Assembly (NCBI GenBank): GCA_041658565.1
Contig: JBAZZY010000012.1
Location: forward strand, 1 to 64,000
Direction: 5' to 3'
Length of the DNA stretch: 64,000 nt
Origin: Actinomycetota bacterium
GTDB lineage: Bacteria > Actinomycetota > AC-67
Made by a program: the position numbers and the translations under genes. Shown here one piece after another: positions 33,180 to 42,855 of the stretch (positions within the stretch are counted from its first letter, which is position 1; every line of letters starts with the position of its first letter). Below the pieces are notes generated by a model. The model made no database searches. It saw nothing but the letters and a program-made list of their open reading frames with translations, and was not told the DNA's origin.

Positions 33180-34046
33180 ATGCCTGAGCAACCGTGTGCC
33201 TTCCATCCGACGCGTACGACCGGCGTGACTTGCACGCGCTGCGAGCGTCCGATCTGCCCTGAGGACATGCTCCCGGCGCCCGTCGGGTTTCTGTGCCCGG
33301 TGTGCTCGGGGAAGATGCGCGAAGGAGCGCTCGGTCACGCCGGCTACCGGGTGCGCGCGCGCGCCGAGCGCTGGCCGTTGCTTCGGATGCTCACCGGTGC
33401 GGAGGCGACGTCGGTCATCATCGGCGCCAACGTGCTGGTCTTTGTGCTGATGGTCTTGACCGGCGCGCCGACTTCGCCGCAAACGCTCTACGATTTCGGC
33501 GCGCTTCCGGGTCTCTTGCCGGCCTCGCAGTGGTGGCGGCTCCTGACTGCGACATTCGTTCACATCGGGCTGCTGCACATCGTGTTCAACATGTTCGCGC
33601 TCACGATCTTCGGTGGGGCGATCGAGCACCGGTACGGGAAGGCCCGGTTCATCGCCCTGTACCTGGGCAGCGGAGTGCTCGGATCGGCATCGTCGCTCGC
33701 CTTCTCCAACGCGACGCTGAGCGCCGGAGCCTCGGGAGCGATTTACGGGATATTCGGCGCATGGCTCGCTCTGGCGATACGACACCGGTCGTCGCCGGCC
33801 ATGGGCGGGCAGATTCGCAGTTGGGTGTTTCTCATCGGGATCAACCTGATGTTCAGCCGGGCAACGCCGGGAATCGACATGTGGGCGCACGTGGGCGGAC
33901 TGGTGGGCGGGTTCGTGATCGGGATTTCGATGGAGCTGGCGACGCACGTCAAGGGGCGCGCGCGGCTGCCGCTTTCAGCCGCCGGATTCGTGGCGGTTGC
34001 CGTGGCGGCCTACGTGCTCGCGTCGGCGAACTTCGTGCGCGCGTAG
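33180..34046 (+). CDS. Rhomboid intramembrane serine protease with N-terminal zinc-finger
   Basis: A 288-aa protein. The N-terminal 45 residues carry a B-box-like zinc-binding set (CAFHPTRTTGVTCTRCERPIC ... CPVC). Six membrane helices follow, with the rhomboid signature: His in ATFVHIGLLHIVFNMFAL, the nucleophile Ser185 in GASGAIYG and the general base His237 in MWAHVGG. The combination of zinc ribbon and rhomboid is common in actinomycetes. It starts 45 bp after the methyltransferase gene. Confidence 0.92.
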   Translation: MPEQPCAFHPTRTTGVTCTRCERPICPEDMLPAPVGFLCPVCSGKMREGALGHAGYRVRARAERWPLLRMLTGAEATSVIIGANVLVFVLMVLTGAPTSPQTLYDFGALPGLLPASQWWRLLTATFVHIGLLHIVFNMFALTIFGGAIEHRYGKARFIALYLGSGVLGSASSLAFSNATLSAGASGAIYGIFGAWLALAIRHRSSPAMGGQIRSWVFLIGINLMFSRATPGIDMWAHVGGLVGGFVIGISMELATHVKGRARLPLSAAGFVAVAVAAYVLASANFVRA

Positions 34047-34315
34047 GCGTCCGGGCCGTTTGCCGAGGCCTTTGTAGTCCATCTGAATCACCGGCAGGTG
34101 GGGTGGCTGTGCACTTGCCGTCTTACGGCCTTGGTCGTACTTTGAACTATTCCTCACGTTCTGCCGTTTTCGGCGGAACCGGGTCGAGAGCCACGGCTGC
34201 GCGTCGCCCGGACCGCCGGGGTGCGTTCACCGAGTCTTCTCGTCGAGCCGGTTCTTCCGGGGCGCACCGCGACACAACAATGAGGCTGGAGCCGAACGAA
34301 GGAACGGGTGAGCAG

Positions 34316-34777
34316 ATGACGACGATTCTCGTTGAGGACAAAGAGCAGGCGAACCTGCTGTCGCTGATCCTCGAGACCGTGCTTGTTGAGGCACAAAAAC
34401 TCGGAAGACGGTTGCCTTCAAAGGGCCGCATCGGAGTTAAGGCCGGTTCGATGGCCACGACGCTGGCGTTCTCGTCGAACGAGACGCGGATCATCTCGGG
34501 CGCGCGCCCACCGGTGCAAGCCAAGTTGTCGGCCCCGCTGTCGGTGTTGGCAGTGCTGGGGCGCGGCAAGTTTGCGACCGCGCTTCGCGGAGGCAAGGTC
34601 CGCTTCTCCGGGAACCTGTTGCTCCTGGGGCGCCTCGCGTTGGTTTTGCGTCCCGCAGGCATGGAAATGCCTCTCGGGCCTTCGTGTCCGGTGCGCGCGC
34701 GCGCTCTCAGGTGGTTGCGCCCGATCCTGAGCGCCTACAACAAAGTTCGCTACCGCAAGATCCGGGAGGTCAAGTAG
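34316..34777 (+). CDS. SCP2-like domain protein
   Basis: A 153-aa protein. The alternation of strands and the segment FATALRGGKVRFSGNLLLLGRLALVLRP resemble SCP2 sterol/lipid-carrier domains, in which this region covers a hydrophobic tunnel. ATG 34316 follows GGGTGAG; another ATG at 34280 would add 12 residues. It precedes the FAD oxidase by 2 bp, so the two are likely one operon. The gap 34047-34315 holds no other gene. Confidence 0.6.
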   Translation: MTTILVEDKEQANLLSLILETVLVEAQKLGRRLPSKGRIGVKAGSMATTLAFSSNETRIISGARPPVQAKLSAPLSVLAVLGRGKFATALRGGKVRFSGNLLLLGRLALVLRPAGMEMPLGPSCPVRARALRWLRPILSAYNKVRYRKIREVK

Positions 34778-34779
34778 CC

Positions 34780-36210
34780 GTGGACGTTGATCGCATTGCA
34801 GCCGTACTCGCCGGAATCGTTGGTCAGAACCGCGTCCTGACCGACCCACTCGTTTTGCGGGAGTTCTCGCGTGACGAGACCGAGAACGATCCAGGGAACG
34901 CCGAAATCGTCGTCAAGCCGGTCAGCACTGCGCAGGTTCAAGACGTCGTGCGCCTCGCCGCGGCCGAGGGGATTCCGCTGATTCCCGTCGTCGCGCGCAC
35001 GAACCTCGGCGGACTTGGGATTCCGACGCGCGGTGGAATAGTCGTCGACCTCAACGACATGGAAGCCGCCGAGATCGATCCGGTCAGCATGCACGCGATC
35101 ATCGAGCCCGGCGTCACCTTCGGGAAGATGGCGAAACTGCTGGAGGCGCAGGCACCCGAACTTACGGTGTCGTACGCGCTGTCGCCGCCGGAAGCGAGCG
35201 TGCTCGCCAACTGCATTTTGGATGGACTCGGAAACCTGTCGCTTCCGCACGGCACCATGGCCGACCAGATTGCCGGCCTCGAGGTCGTCATGCCCGACGG
35301 TGAGATCGTGCGCACCGGCTCTTGCGCCGTGATCTCATCCTCGTGGGTTTCGCGCGCGCCGATGCCCGACCTCACCGGTTTGTTCGTGAACTGGCAAGGT
35401 ACAACCGGCATCGTTACGAAGGTCTCGGTGTGCTTGTGGCCGGTACGTCCGTTGCGTTTGCGCCGCTTCATTCCGACGTTCGATCTGGGCGCGAGTTACG
35501 GACTCCTTCGCGATCTGGCGCGGACCGGATTGTTTGACGATCTCGGCGGGCTGACGTGGCCGGCGTCCAAGATGCTGTTCGGCGTGGGCCGTCCGCTGCA
35601 TCGCGACCCGGACGAGCCCGAGTTCTTCATCTACACCGACATGTCGGCGCACGACGAGTTCGAGATGGAAGCCAAGAGCCGCGTCGTGGCGCGCGTGATC
35701 GCGTCGCACCGCGGGCGCCTTGCGATGGAAGATCCGCTCGGAGTCGAGGACCTGACTTCGCTGGCTCCGTCATTCGCGAGGTTCGCCAACTTCCCGATGA
35801 CGCTCGACTTCCTGACCGAGTTCGAGGGCCGCGGTCTGACGTGGATCGGAACTTACGGTCCGACCGGCGCGTGGGAAGAGGCGTCGGCCAAGGGCAGCGC
35901 GCTCATGGTCAAGCACGGTTTCCCGCCGATGCTGGTGATCCGGCCGATGAAGGGCGGGCACTTCGGGGTGCTGCGCTTCATTACCGCGTTCTATCGCGAC
36001 GACCCGCAAGAGGTCGAGCGCGTAAAGGCGATGAACGCTGAGGTTCTCGAGGTGTGCCTGGACACCGGGTTCATCCCCTACAAGACGCCGGCGTGGGTCT
36101 TCGAGCGACTGCGCAAGCAGATGGATCCCGGATACCTGCGTTTGTTGGAGCAAGTAAAGGGTTTGATCGATCCGGCGGGAATCATGAATCCTGGGCGGTT
36201 CGGCTTCTAG
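34780..36210 (+). CDS. FAD-linked oxidase (VAO/GlcD-like family)
   Basis: A 476-aa flavoprotein. The FAD-binding domain (about residues 35-230) shows EIVVKPVSTAQVQDVVRLAAAEGIPLIP and ARTNLGGLGIPTRGGIVVDLNDM, and the C terminus (KGLIDPAGIMNPGRFGF) is typical of the family. The 'PPEASVLANCILDGLGNLSLPHGT' segment recalls 4-cresol dehydrogenase-type members. GTG 34780 follows GGGAGGT. Likely reaction: oxidation of a hydroxy acid or alkylphenol; the substrate is unknown. Confidence 0.87.
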   Translation: MDVDRIAAVLAGIVGQNRVLTDPLVLREFSRDETENDPGNAEIVVKPVSTAQVQDVVRLAAAEGIPLIPVVARTNLGGLGIPTRGGIVVDLNDMEAAEIDPVSMHAIIEPGVTFGKMAKLLEAQAPELTVSYALSPPEASVLANCILDGLGNLSLPHGTMADQIAGLEVVMPDGEIVRTGSCAVISSSWVSRAPMPDLTGLFVNWQGTTGIVTKVSVCLWPVRPLRLRRFIPTFDLGASYGLLRDLARTGLFDDLGGLTWPASKMLFGVGRPLHRDPDEPEFFIYTDMSAHDEFEMEAKSRVVARVIASHRGRLAMEDPLGVEDLTSLAPSFARFANFPMTLDFLTEFEGRGLTWIGTYGPTGAWEEASAKGSALMVKHGFPPMLVIRPMKGGHFGVLRFITAFYRDDPQEVERVKAMNAEVLEVCLDTGFIPYKTPAWVFERLRKQMDPGYLRLLEQVKGLIDPAGIMNPGRFGF

Positions 36211-36243
36211 CCGCGCCGCGAGGAGCGGATCGGGGGGCTTCGG

Positions 36244-37782
36244 GTGAGGAAGCGAGTGAGTTTGAGTAGCGGGCGCGCGCCTGCAGTGTTCGCCGTCGTT
36301 GTGGCGCTGGCTGTTTCGGCGTGGACGCCGCCGGGCGTCGCGCAACTCAGTACCACCCCGACGCACGGCTACCTCACCGACCTGTTCGATATCGGGTGGC
36401 GGCGAGCGGGGTCGCCGTCGGCGGCCGCTGCCGCGGTGTACATCAAAGATCACCTGGAGCCGCTTGGATACCAGACCGAGGTGCAGGAGTTCGAGTTCCC
36501 GTACTTCGAAGTGACGGAGAAGTCCCTGACGCTGGACGGTGCCCGGTACGAGATCGACGAGATCATGTATTCAGGATCCACGACGGCCGGGGGCATCACC
36601 GCCGAAGTGGTCGAGTTGGATTCCGCGGACATCGCAGGAAAGATCGCCCTAATCCCGTTCCCACAAGCAAACCCGGGTTGGAAGAACCTTTCCAACACCC
36701 TGAAGTCGGACTACGCGCGTGCGGTGGCTGAGGGAGCAGTCGCGGTTATCGCGGAGGCTCCCGATCGTCTCTACGCGGCGTCGGTGTCCAAGGCCACCTG
36801 GACTCCCGGCGCGATCCCAGGAGTTGTCGCGCTGGGCGCGCGCGCGCTGATCGGCAAAGAGCCGACGTTGGTGTTGCGATCGAAGGTCGTTTCCGGAATC
36901 GGGCGCAACGTTGTGGCTCATCGCGCCGGCGCCGGCGCCGAGACAATCCTGGTGCTTGCTCACTATGACGCTTGGTTCGGCGGCGCCGCGGACAACGCGA
37001 GTGGGACGGCCGCGCTGTTGCGCGCGGCGGAGTTGCTCTCCGAGGATCCGCTGCAGCGCGGCGTCACGTTCCTCGCGGTAGATGGTGAGGAGTTGGGACT
37101 CCTTGGATCGCAGGCCTTTATCGCAGACCGCGACCTGTCTGAGATCGTCGGCGTCGTGAACCTCGACATGGTTTCGGCTAAGCCGAGCGACGTCTACGAA
37201 GACGCGCCCGGGTTCCAGTGGCGGGTCGTGATGACCAGCGAGACGCCGCCGCTGATGGCTTCGGCGGAGGCGAATGCCGCGCTGAACCAGGTCGTACACG
37301 GGCCGCTGTCGGCCACGTTGTGGGAGGACGGGTACGGGGCGTTTCGCACCGACTACGAGTGGTTCTACTACCAAGGGGTTCCGGGGACTTGGGTAATCAG
37401 CGAAGCCGCGTACTACCACACCACCGAGGACAAACCCGATCACGTTGATCCGGCCGACCTCGAGAACGTTTCGCACATGGTGGCCGGCGTGGTTCGCGAC
37501 ATGCAGACGATGCTGCTTCCGAGAGTGACGCACCTGGACGTCGATGCGCGGATGGACGCCGGCACCGTGACGGCGACGGTGGGTCTCGCCGGCCGGCCTA
37601 GAGACGGTGCGACGGTCACCGTTGTCGGGTACCGCGGCCGGGCCGAGGTATCCCGCTCACAGGTGACTGCCGGGGAAGCGGGGACATACACGGCGGAGCT
37701 GCCGCCGAACGCTGAGTACGTGCGTGTGCATGCCGCCTGGAACACGCTCGACGGCGAGGCCTGGCTCCCGGTGGGGGACTGA
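36244..37782 (+). CDS. Secreted M28-family zinc aminopeptidase
   Basis: A 512-aa exported protease with a signal peptide (APAVFAVVVALAVSAWTPPGVAQ). A PA-like insert lies before the catalytic domain. Zinc ligands and catalytic residues: His240 and Asp242 (HYDAW), Asp250 (DNASG), Glu282-Glu283 (GEELGLLGS), Asp308 (VVNLDM) and His392 (YYHTTED). A C-terminal beta-rich domain of about 85 residues ends the protein. It is 35 bp upstream of the second transporter's binding-protein gene, suggesting that released amino acids or peptides are imported (inference). Confidence 0.9.
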   Translation: MRKRVSLSSGRAPAVFAVVVALAVSAWTPPGVAQLSTTPTHGYLTDLFDIGWRRAGSPSAAAAAVYIKDHLEPLGYQTEVQEFEFPYFEVTEKSLTLDGARYEIDEIMYSGSTTAGGITAEVVELDSADIAGKIALIPFPQANPGWKNLSNTLKSDYARAVAEGAVAVIAEAPDRLYAASVSKATWTPGAIPGVVALGARALIGKEPTLVLRSKVVSGIGRNVVAHRAGAGAETILVLAHYDAWFGGAADNASGTAALLRAAELLSEDPLQRGVTFLAVDGEELGLLGSQAFIADRDLSEIVGVVNLDMVSAKPSDVYEDAPGFQWRVVMTSETPPLMASAEANAALNQVVHGPLSATLWEDGYGAFRTDYEWFYYQGVPGTWVISEAAYYHTTEDKPDHVDPADLENVSHMVAGVVRDMQTMLLPRVTHLDVDARMDAGTVTATVGLAGRPRDGATVTVVGYRGRAEVSRSQVTAGEAGTYTAELPPNAEYVRVHAAWNTLDGEAWLPVGD

Positions 37783-37817
37783 GGCGCGATGACCGTGCGA
37801 CGAAGGAGTGAGGGCGA

Positions 37818-39314
37818 ATGACCGGAATGAAGATGCCGGGCGCGCGCGGCGTTGGGGCGCGCGCGGCGGCGGCGGCGCTCGCGCTTGCGGCGCTCCTGGC
37901 CGCATGCGGAAAGCCCGCCGCAGACAACCCGGGGGCGATCGGCTCCGACACTCCGATCGGGTCGGGGTCCGCGACCGCCGGCCCTTCGGCGGGGACTTCG
38001 GGCGTGCCGTCGGCGTCGACCTCCTCCGGCACAGGCGGTTCGCGAAAGACCGGGACTCCGACTGCGAAGCCGACGTTCGGCAAGGACCCCAAGAGCGGGC
38101 GTGTCCTGACGGCGACCGATCGCGGCGTGACCAAGGACAGCATCAAACTGGCGTGGTTCGAGGTCGAGAAGGCGGAGCGTCAGCTCGGCGCCAGTATCGG
38201 TATGTCCTGGGCCGCGACGTTGCAGGAGCCCATGGTCTACGTCCAGCCTTTCGTAGACGAGATCAATTCCAGGGGCGGCATAAACGGGCGCAAACTGAAC
38301 GTGGAGCTGATCGAGTACCAGACGGTTTCGTTCGACGACATGCAGGCTGCGTGCGTGCGAGCGGCCGAGGACATGAAGGTGTTCGGAGCGATCACCGGCG
38401 TTGGGTTCTGGGGCGACGGCGAGGTATGCCTCGGGACCAAGCAGATCCCGACGCTTACCTACAACTCCGCGTCGGCCGACCAGCTGTATCGCAGGGAAAA
38501 GGGCTGGGTCCGCGAGACGTTGATGAACAAGGACCGGGTCGTCAAGAACTTGATCGACTGGCTCGTGGCGAGCAAGACGGCAACGCCGTCTATGCGTGTC
38601 GGCGTGCCCTATCTGGAGACGCCCGAGTACAAACAGGTCGTCGAGAAGGTGGTGCTGCCGTACCTCAAGCAGAAGGGATTGAACGTGGTTCAGAAGGCCA
38701 CGTTCTCGACCAGCTACGACGAGACGCCCCGGCAAGCGGCGAGCGCCGTGCTGCTCTTTAAGCAGTCGGATGTCAACTTCGTGTTTCCGGCGCTGACTTG
38801 GTGGGAGATGTATCACTTCACCAACCAGGCGCAGGCCCAGAGCTACAAGCCGAAGTACACGACGTCGGACTTCGGTGAGTTGGCGAAGGACCCGCCTGCG
38901 TCGATCTTCGCGCCCGAGCAGTGGGACGGGACCACCGGGATCGCGGTGACGCGAACCGGCGAGCTGGCCGCCGGCAAGCCCCGCACCGCGCAGCAAAAGG
39001 AGTGCGAGTCGGTCTTCACCTCGCGAGGGGGCAGTATCCAAAACGCCTCCGACCGCGATTACGTGTGGATTGTGTGCGAGCACTTGCGCTTGTTCGAGAT
39101 AGCAGCGAGTGCCGCGGGTCCGAACCTCACTCGGCAGCGCTATCTCGACGCGCTCGACGCACTTGGGAGCTACACCGACCGCACCGCGCTCTCGGACACG
39201 CTGAAGTTCGGCAAGGGGAAGTGGGACGCTGCCGATCGCTATGCGGTCGTCAAGTGGCACGCCTCCTGTAAGTGCTACCACCAGATCGAAGGCTTCCGGA
39301 CCGGCCGTTGGTAG
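37818..39314 (+). CDS. Lipoprotein substrate-binding protein, LivJ-like
   Basis: A 498-aa lipoprotein. The lipobox LLAACG puts the lipidated Cys at residue 30. A Gly/Ser/Thr-rich linker of about 60 residues precedes a type I periplasmic-binding fold (GVTKDSIKLAWFEVEKAERQ ... INSRGGINGRKLNVELIEYQ). AAGGAGTGAGGG precedes ATG 37818. It feeds the LivF and LivHMG gene products encoded directly after it. Confidence 0.9.
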   Translation: MTGMKMPGARGVGARAAAAALALAALLAACGKPAADNPGAIGSDTPIGSGSATAGPSAGTSGVPSASTSSGTGGSRKTGTPTAKPTFGKDPKSGRVLTATDRGVTKDSIKLAWFEVEKAERQLGASIGMSWAATLQEPMVYVQPFVDEINSRGGINGRKLNVELIEYQTVSFDDMQAACVRAAEDMKVFGAITGVGFWGDGEVCLGTKQIPTLTYNSASADQLYRREKGWVRETLMNKDRVVKNLIDWLVASKTATPSMRVGVPYLETPEYKQVVEKVVLPYLKQKGLNVVQKATFSTSYDETPRQAASAVLLFKQSDVNFVFPALTWWEMYHFTNQAQAQSYKPKYTTSDFGELAKDPPASIFAPEQWDGTTGIAVTRTGELAAGKPRTAQQKECESVFTSRGGSIQNASDRDYVWIVCEHLRLFEIAASAAGPNLTRQRYLDALDALGSYTDRTALSDTLKFGKGKWDAADRYAVVKWHASCKCYHQIEGFRTGRW

Positions 39315-39318
39315 GCGG

Positions 39319-40116
39319 ATGAACCGCGGCCCTGCTTCCTTCTCGCAGGCCGGTCCTGCGCCGCTTCTGGAGGTGCAGGGTCTGCACTTTCGCTACGGCA
39401 GCGTCGAGGTCTTGTTCGGCATCGACATCGAGGTCGCGCCCGGCGAAGCCGTCGCGCTCTTGGGCACAAATGGGGCCGGAAAGTCGACGCTGCTGAGGGC
39501 GATCTCCGGTCTCGATCTTCCCTCTGCCGGCAGGGTGTTGTTCAACGGCTTGGACGTGACCGGGATTCCGGCGGAACGCCGTGTGCGCCGCGGAATCGCG
39601 CACGTTCCCGGTGGACGCGGGGTTTTTCCGTCGTTGACGGTGCTTGAGAATCTGCGCACCGGCGCGTACTCGCTGGGACGGTGCCGCTGTCCGATCGAGG
39701 AGAGCATTGAGCGCGTGTTCTCGGTCTTTGGCGAACTCGCCGAGCGACGGAGCCAGCGCGCCGGTACGCTGTCGGGGGGCCAGCAGCAGATGCTGGCGCT
39801 CGGGCGGGCATTCCTTACCGAGCCGAAACTAGTGATGATCGATGAGTTGACGCTCGGGCTTGCGCCCTCGGTCGTCGAGCGCCTGGCTGAAGCGCTGCGG
39901 GTGTTTCAGCAGTCCGGGGTGAGTCTGCTGTTGGTTGAGCAGTCGGTGAACGTGGCTTTGGCGCTGTGCGAACGTGCGTACTTTCTGGAGCGCGGACAAG
40001 TGACGTTCTCGGGCCGAACTCGCGAGTTGTTGGAACGCCCCGACATCGTGCGCTCGGTGTTCCTGGAAGGCGCGCGCTCGGCGTTGTCGTCGGCGGTCGA
40101 GGAGCCCGGATCGTGA
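39319..40116 (+). CDS. livF: ABC ATPase LivF (second transporter)
   Basis: A 265-aa LivF-type ATPase. Walker A GTNGAGKS, HVPGGRGVFPSLTVLENL, signature LSGGQQQML and the Walker B region LVMIDELTLGLAP are present. ATG 39319 lies 4 bp after the lipoprotein stop. The stop overlaps the next start as GTGA. Confidence 0.9.
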   Translation: MNRGPASFSQAGPAPLLEVQGLHFRYGSVEVLFGIDIEVAPGEAVALLGTNGAGKSTLLRAISGLDLPSAGRVLFNGLDVTGIPAERRVRRGIAHVPGGRGVFPSLTVLENLRTGAYSLGRCRCPIEESIERVFSVFGELAERRSQRAGTLSGGQQQMLALGRAFLTEPKLVMIDELTLGLAPSVVERLAEALRVFQQSGVSLLLVEQSVNVALALCERAYFLERGQVTFSGRTRELLERPDIVRSVFLEGARSALSSAVEEPGS

Positions 40117-42839
40117 GCGAGTTCTTGCCGCTCTCCGTCCTGACGCTTGGCCTCGTCGTCGGGTTGGCGTACGCGGCGCTGGCGATGGGCATCGTGCTGA
40201 CCTACAAGTCGAGCCGGGTGGTGAACTTCGCTCACGGCGAGGTCGGTGCGCTGGCGGCGGCGGTTCTTGCGCTGCTCGTCAACGACCACAAGGTTCCGTT
40301 CGGCGTCGCGCTCGTAGTGGCGGTTGCGATTGCGGTCGCGTTGGGCGTGGGTTCCGAGCGTCTGGTCGTGCGCCGGCTTGCGAAGGCTCCGCGAGTGATC
40401 GTGCTCGTCGCGACGCTGGGGCTGACGCAGTTGTTCTTGTTCGGGACGCTGTTCACGACTGGGGCGATTCAGAACAAGGGTCCGGGCTTTCCGCTGGCGT
40501 TTCGCTTTCACGTCGACGTAGGTGTGCTGGTTCTGAACGCGAGTCATCTGCTGATCCTTGTGTTGGTTCCTTTGGCAGCGATCGTGCTGGCGCTGTTCTT
40601 CCGCTTCACGCGGCTGGGGGTCGCGGTGCGCGCATCGGCTGAGAACGTGGACTCCGCGCGCCTCGCAGGCATCAACGTAGGCCGTGTTTCCGGTGTGGTA
40701 TGGGCGATCGCGGCGGGATTTTCGGCGCTCACGGGGATCCTGCTTGGGCCGGGGAAGTCACTGTTGGCGTCGGAGTCGATGGGCCCGGGTCTGTTGTTGC
40801 GCGCGCTGGCCGCCGCGGTGATTGGGAAGATGACGAGCCTGCCGCGCGCCTTCGCCGCCGCGGTTGGAATCGGAGTCATCGAGCAGGTGCTGTACTTCAA
40901 TCGCCCGATGTCGGGAGAGGTCGAGGTCGTGCTGTTCGCGATCGTGCTGGGTGGCTTGCTGATGCAGTCGCGGGGCGGTCTGCGCGATCAGGAAACATCC
41001 TCGTGGGTGTTCACGAGCGTGTCGCGATCTTCGGGCGCGCGCCGGTTCGGGTGGGTCGCGGGCGTGGGGGCTCTTGCTGTTGCGGCTGCCGCTCCGGCGG
41101 TGCTGAATAACTCGCAAACATTCCTGGCGACCACGATCCTTGTGTTCGCGATGGTCGCGCTGTCGGTCACGTTGCTGACCGGATACGCCGGGCAAATCTC
41201 ACTCGGGCAGTTCGCGTTCGTCGGGCTGGGGGCGGCGGTGTCCTTTCGCTTGATGGACTCCGCGCACGTGCCGTTCCCGGTGGCGGTCTTGCTTGCCGCC
41301 GCGGCCGGCGGGGCGGCGTCCGGGCTCATCGGGATTCCGGCGCTGCGCGTGCGCGGCCTCCAACTCGGAGTCGCGACGCTGGCGTTCGCGTTGGTAACCC
41401 AGGCGTGGCTGCTCGGCCAGAATTGGCTGTCGGGATCGGGCGTTGTTGCGCCGCGTCCGGCGATCGGGTCGTTCGTCTTCGACACTGAAAAGCGGTACTA
41501 CTTCCTCGTTCTCGGCACACTCGTGCTGTCGGTCTTGGCGGTGCGCAACCTGACTCGAAGCGGCGTCGGGCGTCGGCTGGTTGCCGTTCGCGACAATGAA
41601 GTCGGCGCTGCGTCCTTCGCGGTGTCCCCGGTGCGCGCGAAGCTCACCGCGTTCATCGCGTCCGGCACGCTGGCGGCGCTCGCCGGTGCCATGTACGGAC
41701 ACTGCGTCCGGCACTTCTCCCCCGAGACGTTTCATGCGAGCGAAAGTCTGCGGGTGGTGGCCATCGCGGTGATTGGAGGGCTGGGGTCGATCCCCGGCGC
41801 CATAGCCGGCGCGGTTGCGGTCGTCGGAATCGAGCGGCTGGTGAAGGTCGCCTACCTCGGGTTCCTCACGACATCGGTGGGCTTGCTCGGGCTGTTGCTG
41901 TTCATGCCGCGCGGCCTTGCCGGCATCGGCGACGCGTTGCGCAACGGATTGCTCCGCCGGTTCGGCCCGCCGGAGGGTGCGACCCAGACGGTTGCCGCGC
42001 CGCTCGACGTTGTCCTGTCGGCAGCGCCGGCGCCGTCCTCGCGCGCAGAGACGGTCGGCGCGCGCGCATTGCGGGTTTCTGGAATGGACCTTGCCTTCGG
42101 AGGAGTTACGGCGCTGTCCGGCGTGGGGTTGTCGGTCGCCGCCGGCGAGGTCGTCGGGATCATCGGCCCCAACGGCGCGGGTAAGACGACGTTGTTCGAC
42201 TGCATTTGCGGGCACGTGCGCCCCGACGCGGGTCGGGTCGTGCTGGCCGGGCGTGATGTCACGTCGCTCGCGCCGCACGCGCGCGCCGCGTTGGGGTTGG
42301 TTCGCTCGTTCCAGGACGTGCGCCTGTTTCCCGGGCTCACCGTGATGGACACTTTGCGCTTGGCGCAGGAGAAGCACTGCGCAACCAACTTCGGCGGCGC
42401 CGTGCTGTCGTCACCGGCCGCGCGCGCCGAGGAGCGCCGAAAGAGCCGAAAAGCGGTCGAATTGTTGGAGTTGATGGGGCTCGGAACCTATCGCGACAAG
42501 TTGATCTCGGAGTTGTCCACCGGGACGCGCCGCGTCGTGGAACTCGGATGCATGCTGGCGCTCGAGCCCAGCGTGTTGTTGCTCGATGAACCGAGTGCGG
42601 GGATCGCGCAGAAAGAGGTGGAGTCTCTCGGCGATCTGCTCGCCTCTATCCGGCGGATAACCGGGACCACGATGCTGGTGATCGAACACGACATACCGCT
42701 GATCGCCGCGATGTCCGACCGGCTCGTCGCGATGGAGTCCGGACGCGTTTTGTGCGAAGGGCTCCCCGACACGGTCCTTCGTGATGCTCGGGTTGTTGCC
42801 TCTTACCTGGGGTCGGCCGGTGTCGCCGTCGGCAGGTGA
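40113..42839 (+). CDS. Fused LivH-LivM-LivG transporter subunit
   Basis: A single 908-aa chain contains three normally separate proteins. LivH spans about 1-285 (ALAMGIVLTYKSSRVVNFAHGEVGAL; VRASAENVDSARLAGINVG). LivM spans about 300-610 (GQISLGQFAFVGLGAAVSF; IPALRVRGLQLGVATLAF). The LivG ATPase spans about 650-905, with Walker A GPNGAGKT (685-692), STGTRRVVELG and LLLDEPSAGIAQKE. A linker of about 40 residues joins LivM and LivG. No stop or frameshift interrupts the chain. GTG 40113 couples it to livF. Confidence 0.92.
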   Translation: MSEFLPLSVLTLGLVVGLAYAALAMGIVLTYKSSRVVNFAHGEVGALAAAVLALLVNDHKVPFGVALVVAVAIAVALGVGSERLVVRRLAKAPRVIVLVATLGLTQLFLFGTLFTTGAIQNKGPGFPLAFRFHVDVGVLVLNASHLLILVLVPLAAIVLALFFRFTRLGVAVRASAENVDSARLAGINVGRVSGVVWAIAAGFSALTGILLGPGKSLLASESMGPGLLLRALAAAVIGKMTSLPRAFAAAVGIGVIEQVLYFNRPMSGEVEVVLFAIVLGGLLMQSRGGLRDQETSSWVFTSVSRSSGARRFGWVAGVGALAVAAAAPAVLNNSQTFLATTILVFAMVALSVTLLTGYAGQISLGQFAFVGLGAAVSFRLMDSAHVPFPVAVLLAAAAGGAASGLIGIPALRVRGLQLGVATLAFALVTQAWLLGQNWLSGSGVVAPRPAIGSFVFDTEKRYYFLVLGTLVLSVLAVRNLTRSGVGRRLVAVRDNEVGAASFAVSPVRAKLTAFIASGTLAALAGAMYGHCVRHFSPETFHASESLRVVAIAVIGGLGSIPGAIAGAVAVVGIERLVKVAYLGFLTTSVGLLGLLLFMPRGLAGIGDALRNGLLRRFGPPEGATQTVAAPLDVVLSAAPAPSSRAETVGARALRVSGMDLAFGGVTALSGVGLSVAAGEVVGIIGPNGAGKTTLFDCICGHVRPDAGRVVLAGRDVTSLAPHARAALGLVRSFQDVRLFPGLTVMDTLRLAQEKHCATNFGGAVLSSPAARAEERRKSRKAVELLELMGLGTYRDKLISELSTGTRRVVELGCMLALEPSVLLLDEPSAGIAQKEVESLGDLLASIRRITGTTMLVIEHDIPLIAAMSDRLVAMESGRVLCEGLPDTVLRDARVVASYLGSAGVAVGR

Positions 42840-42855
42840 CGCGGTGAGCTTTGGC

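Noticed and set aside
37440..39281. 613-aa minus-strand frame
   Set aside because: Antisense to the lipoprotein gene and the end of the M28 gene.
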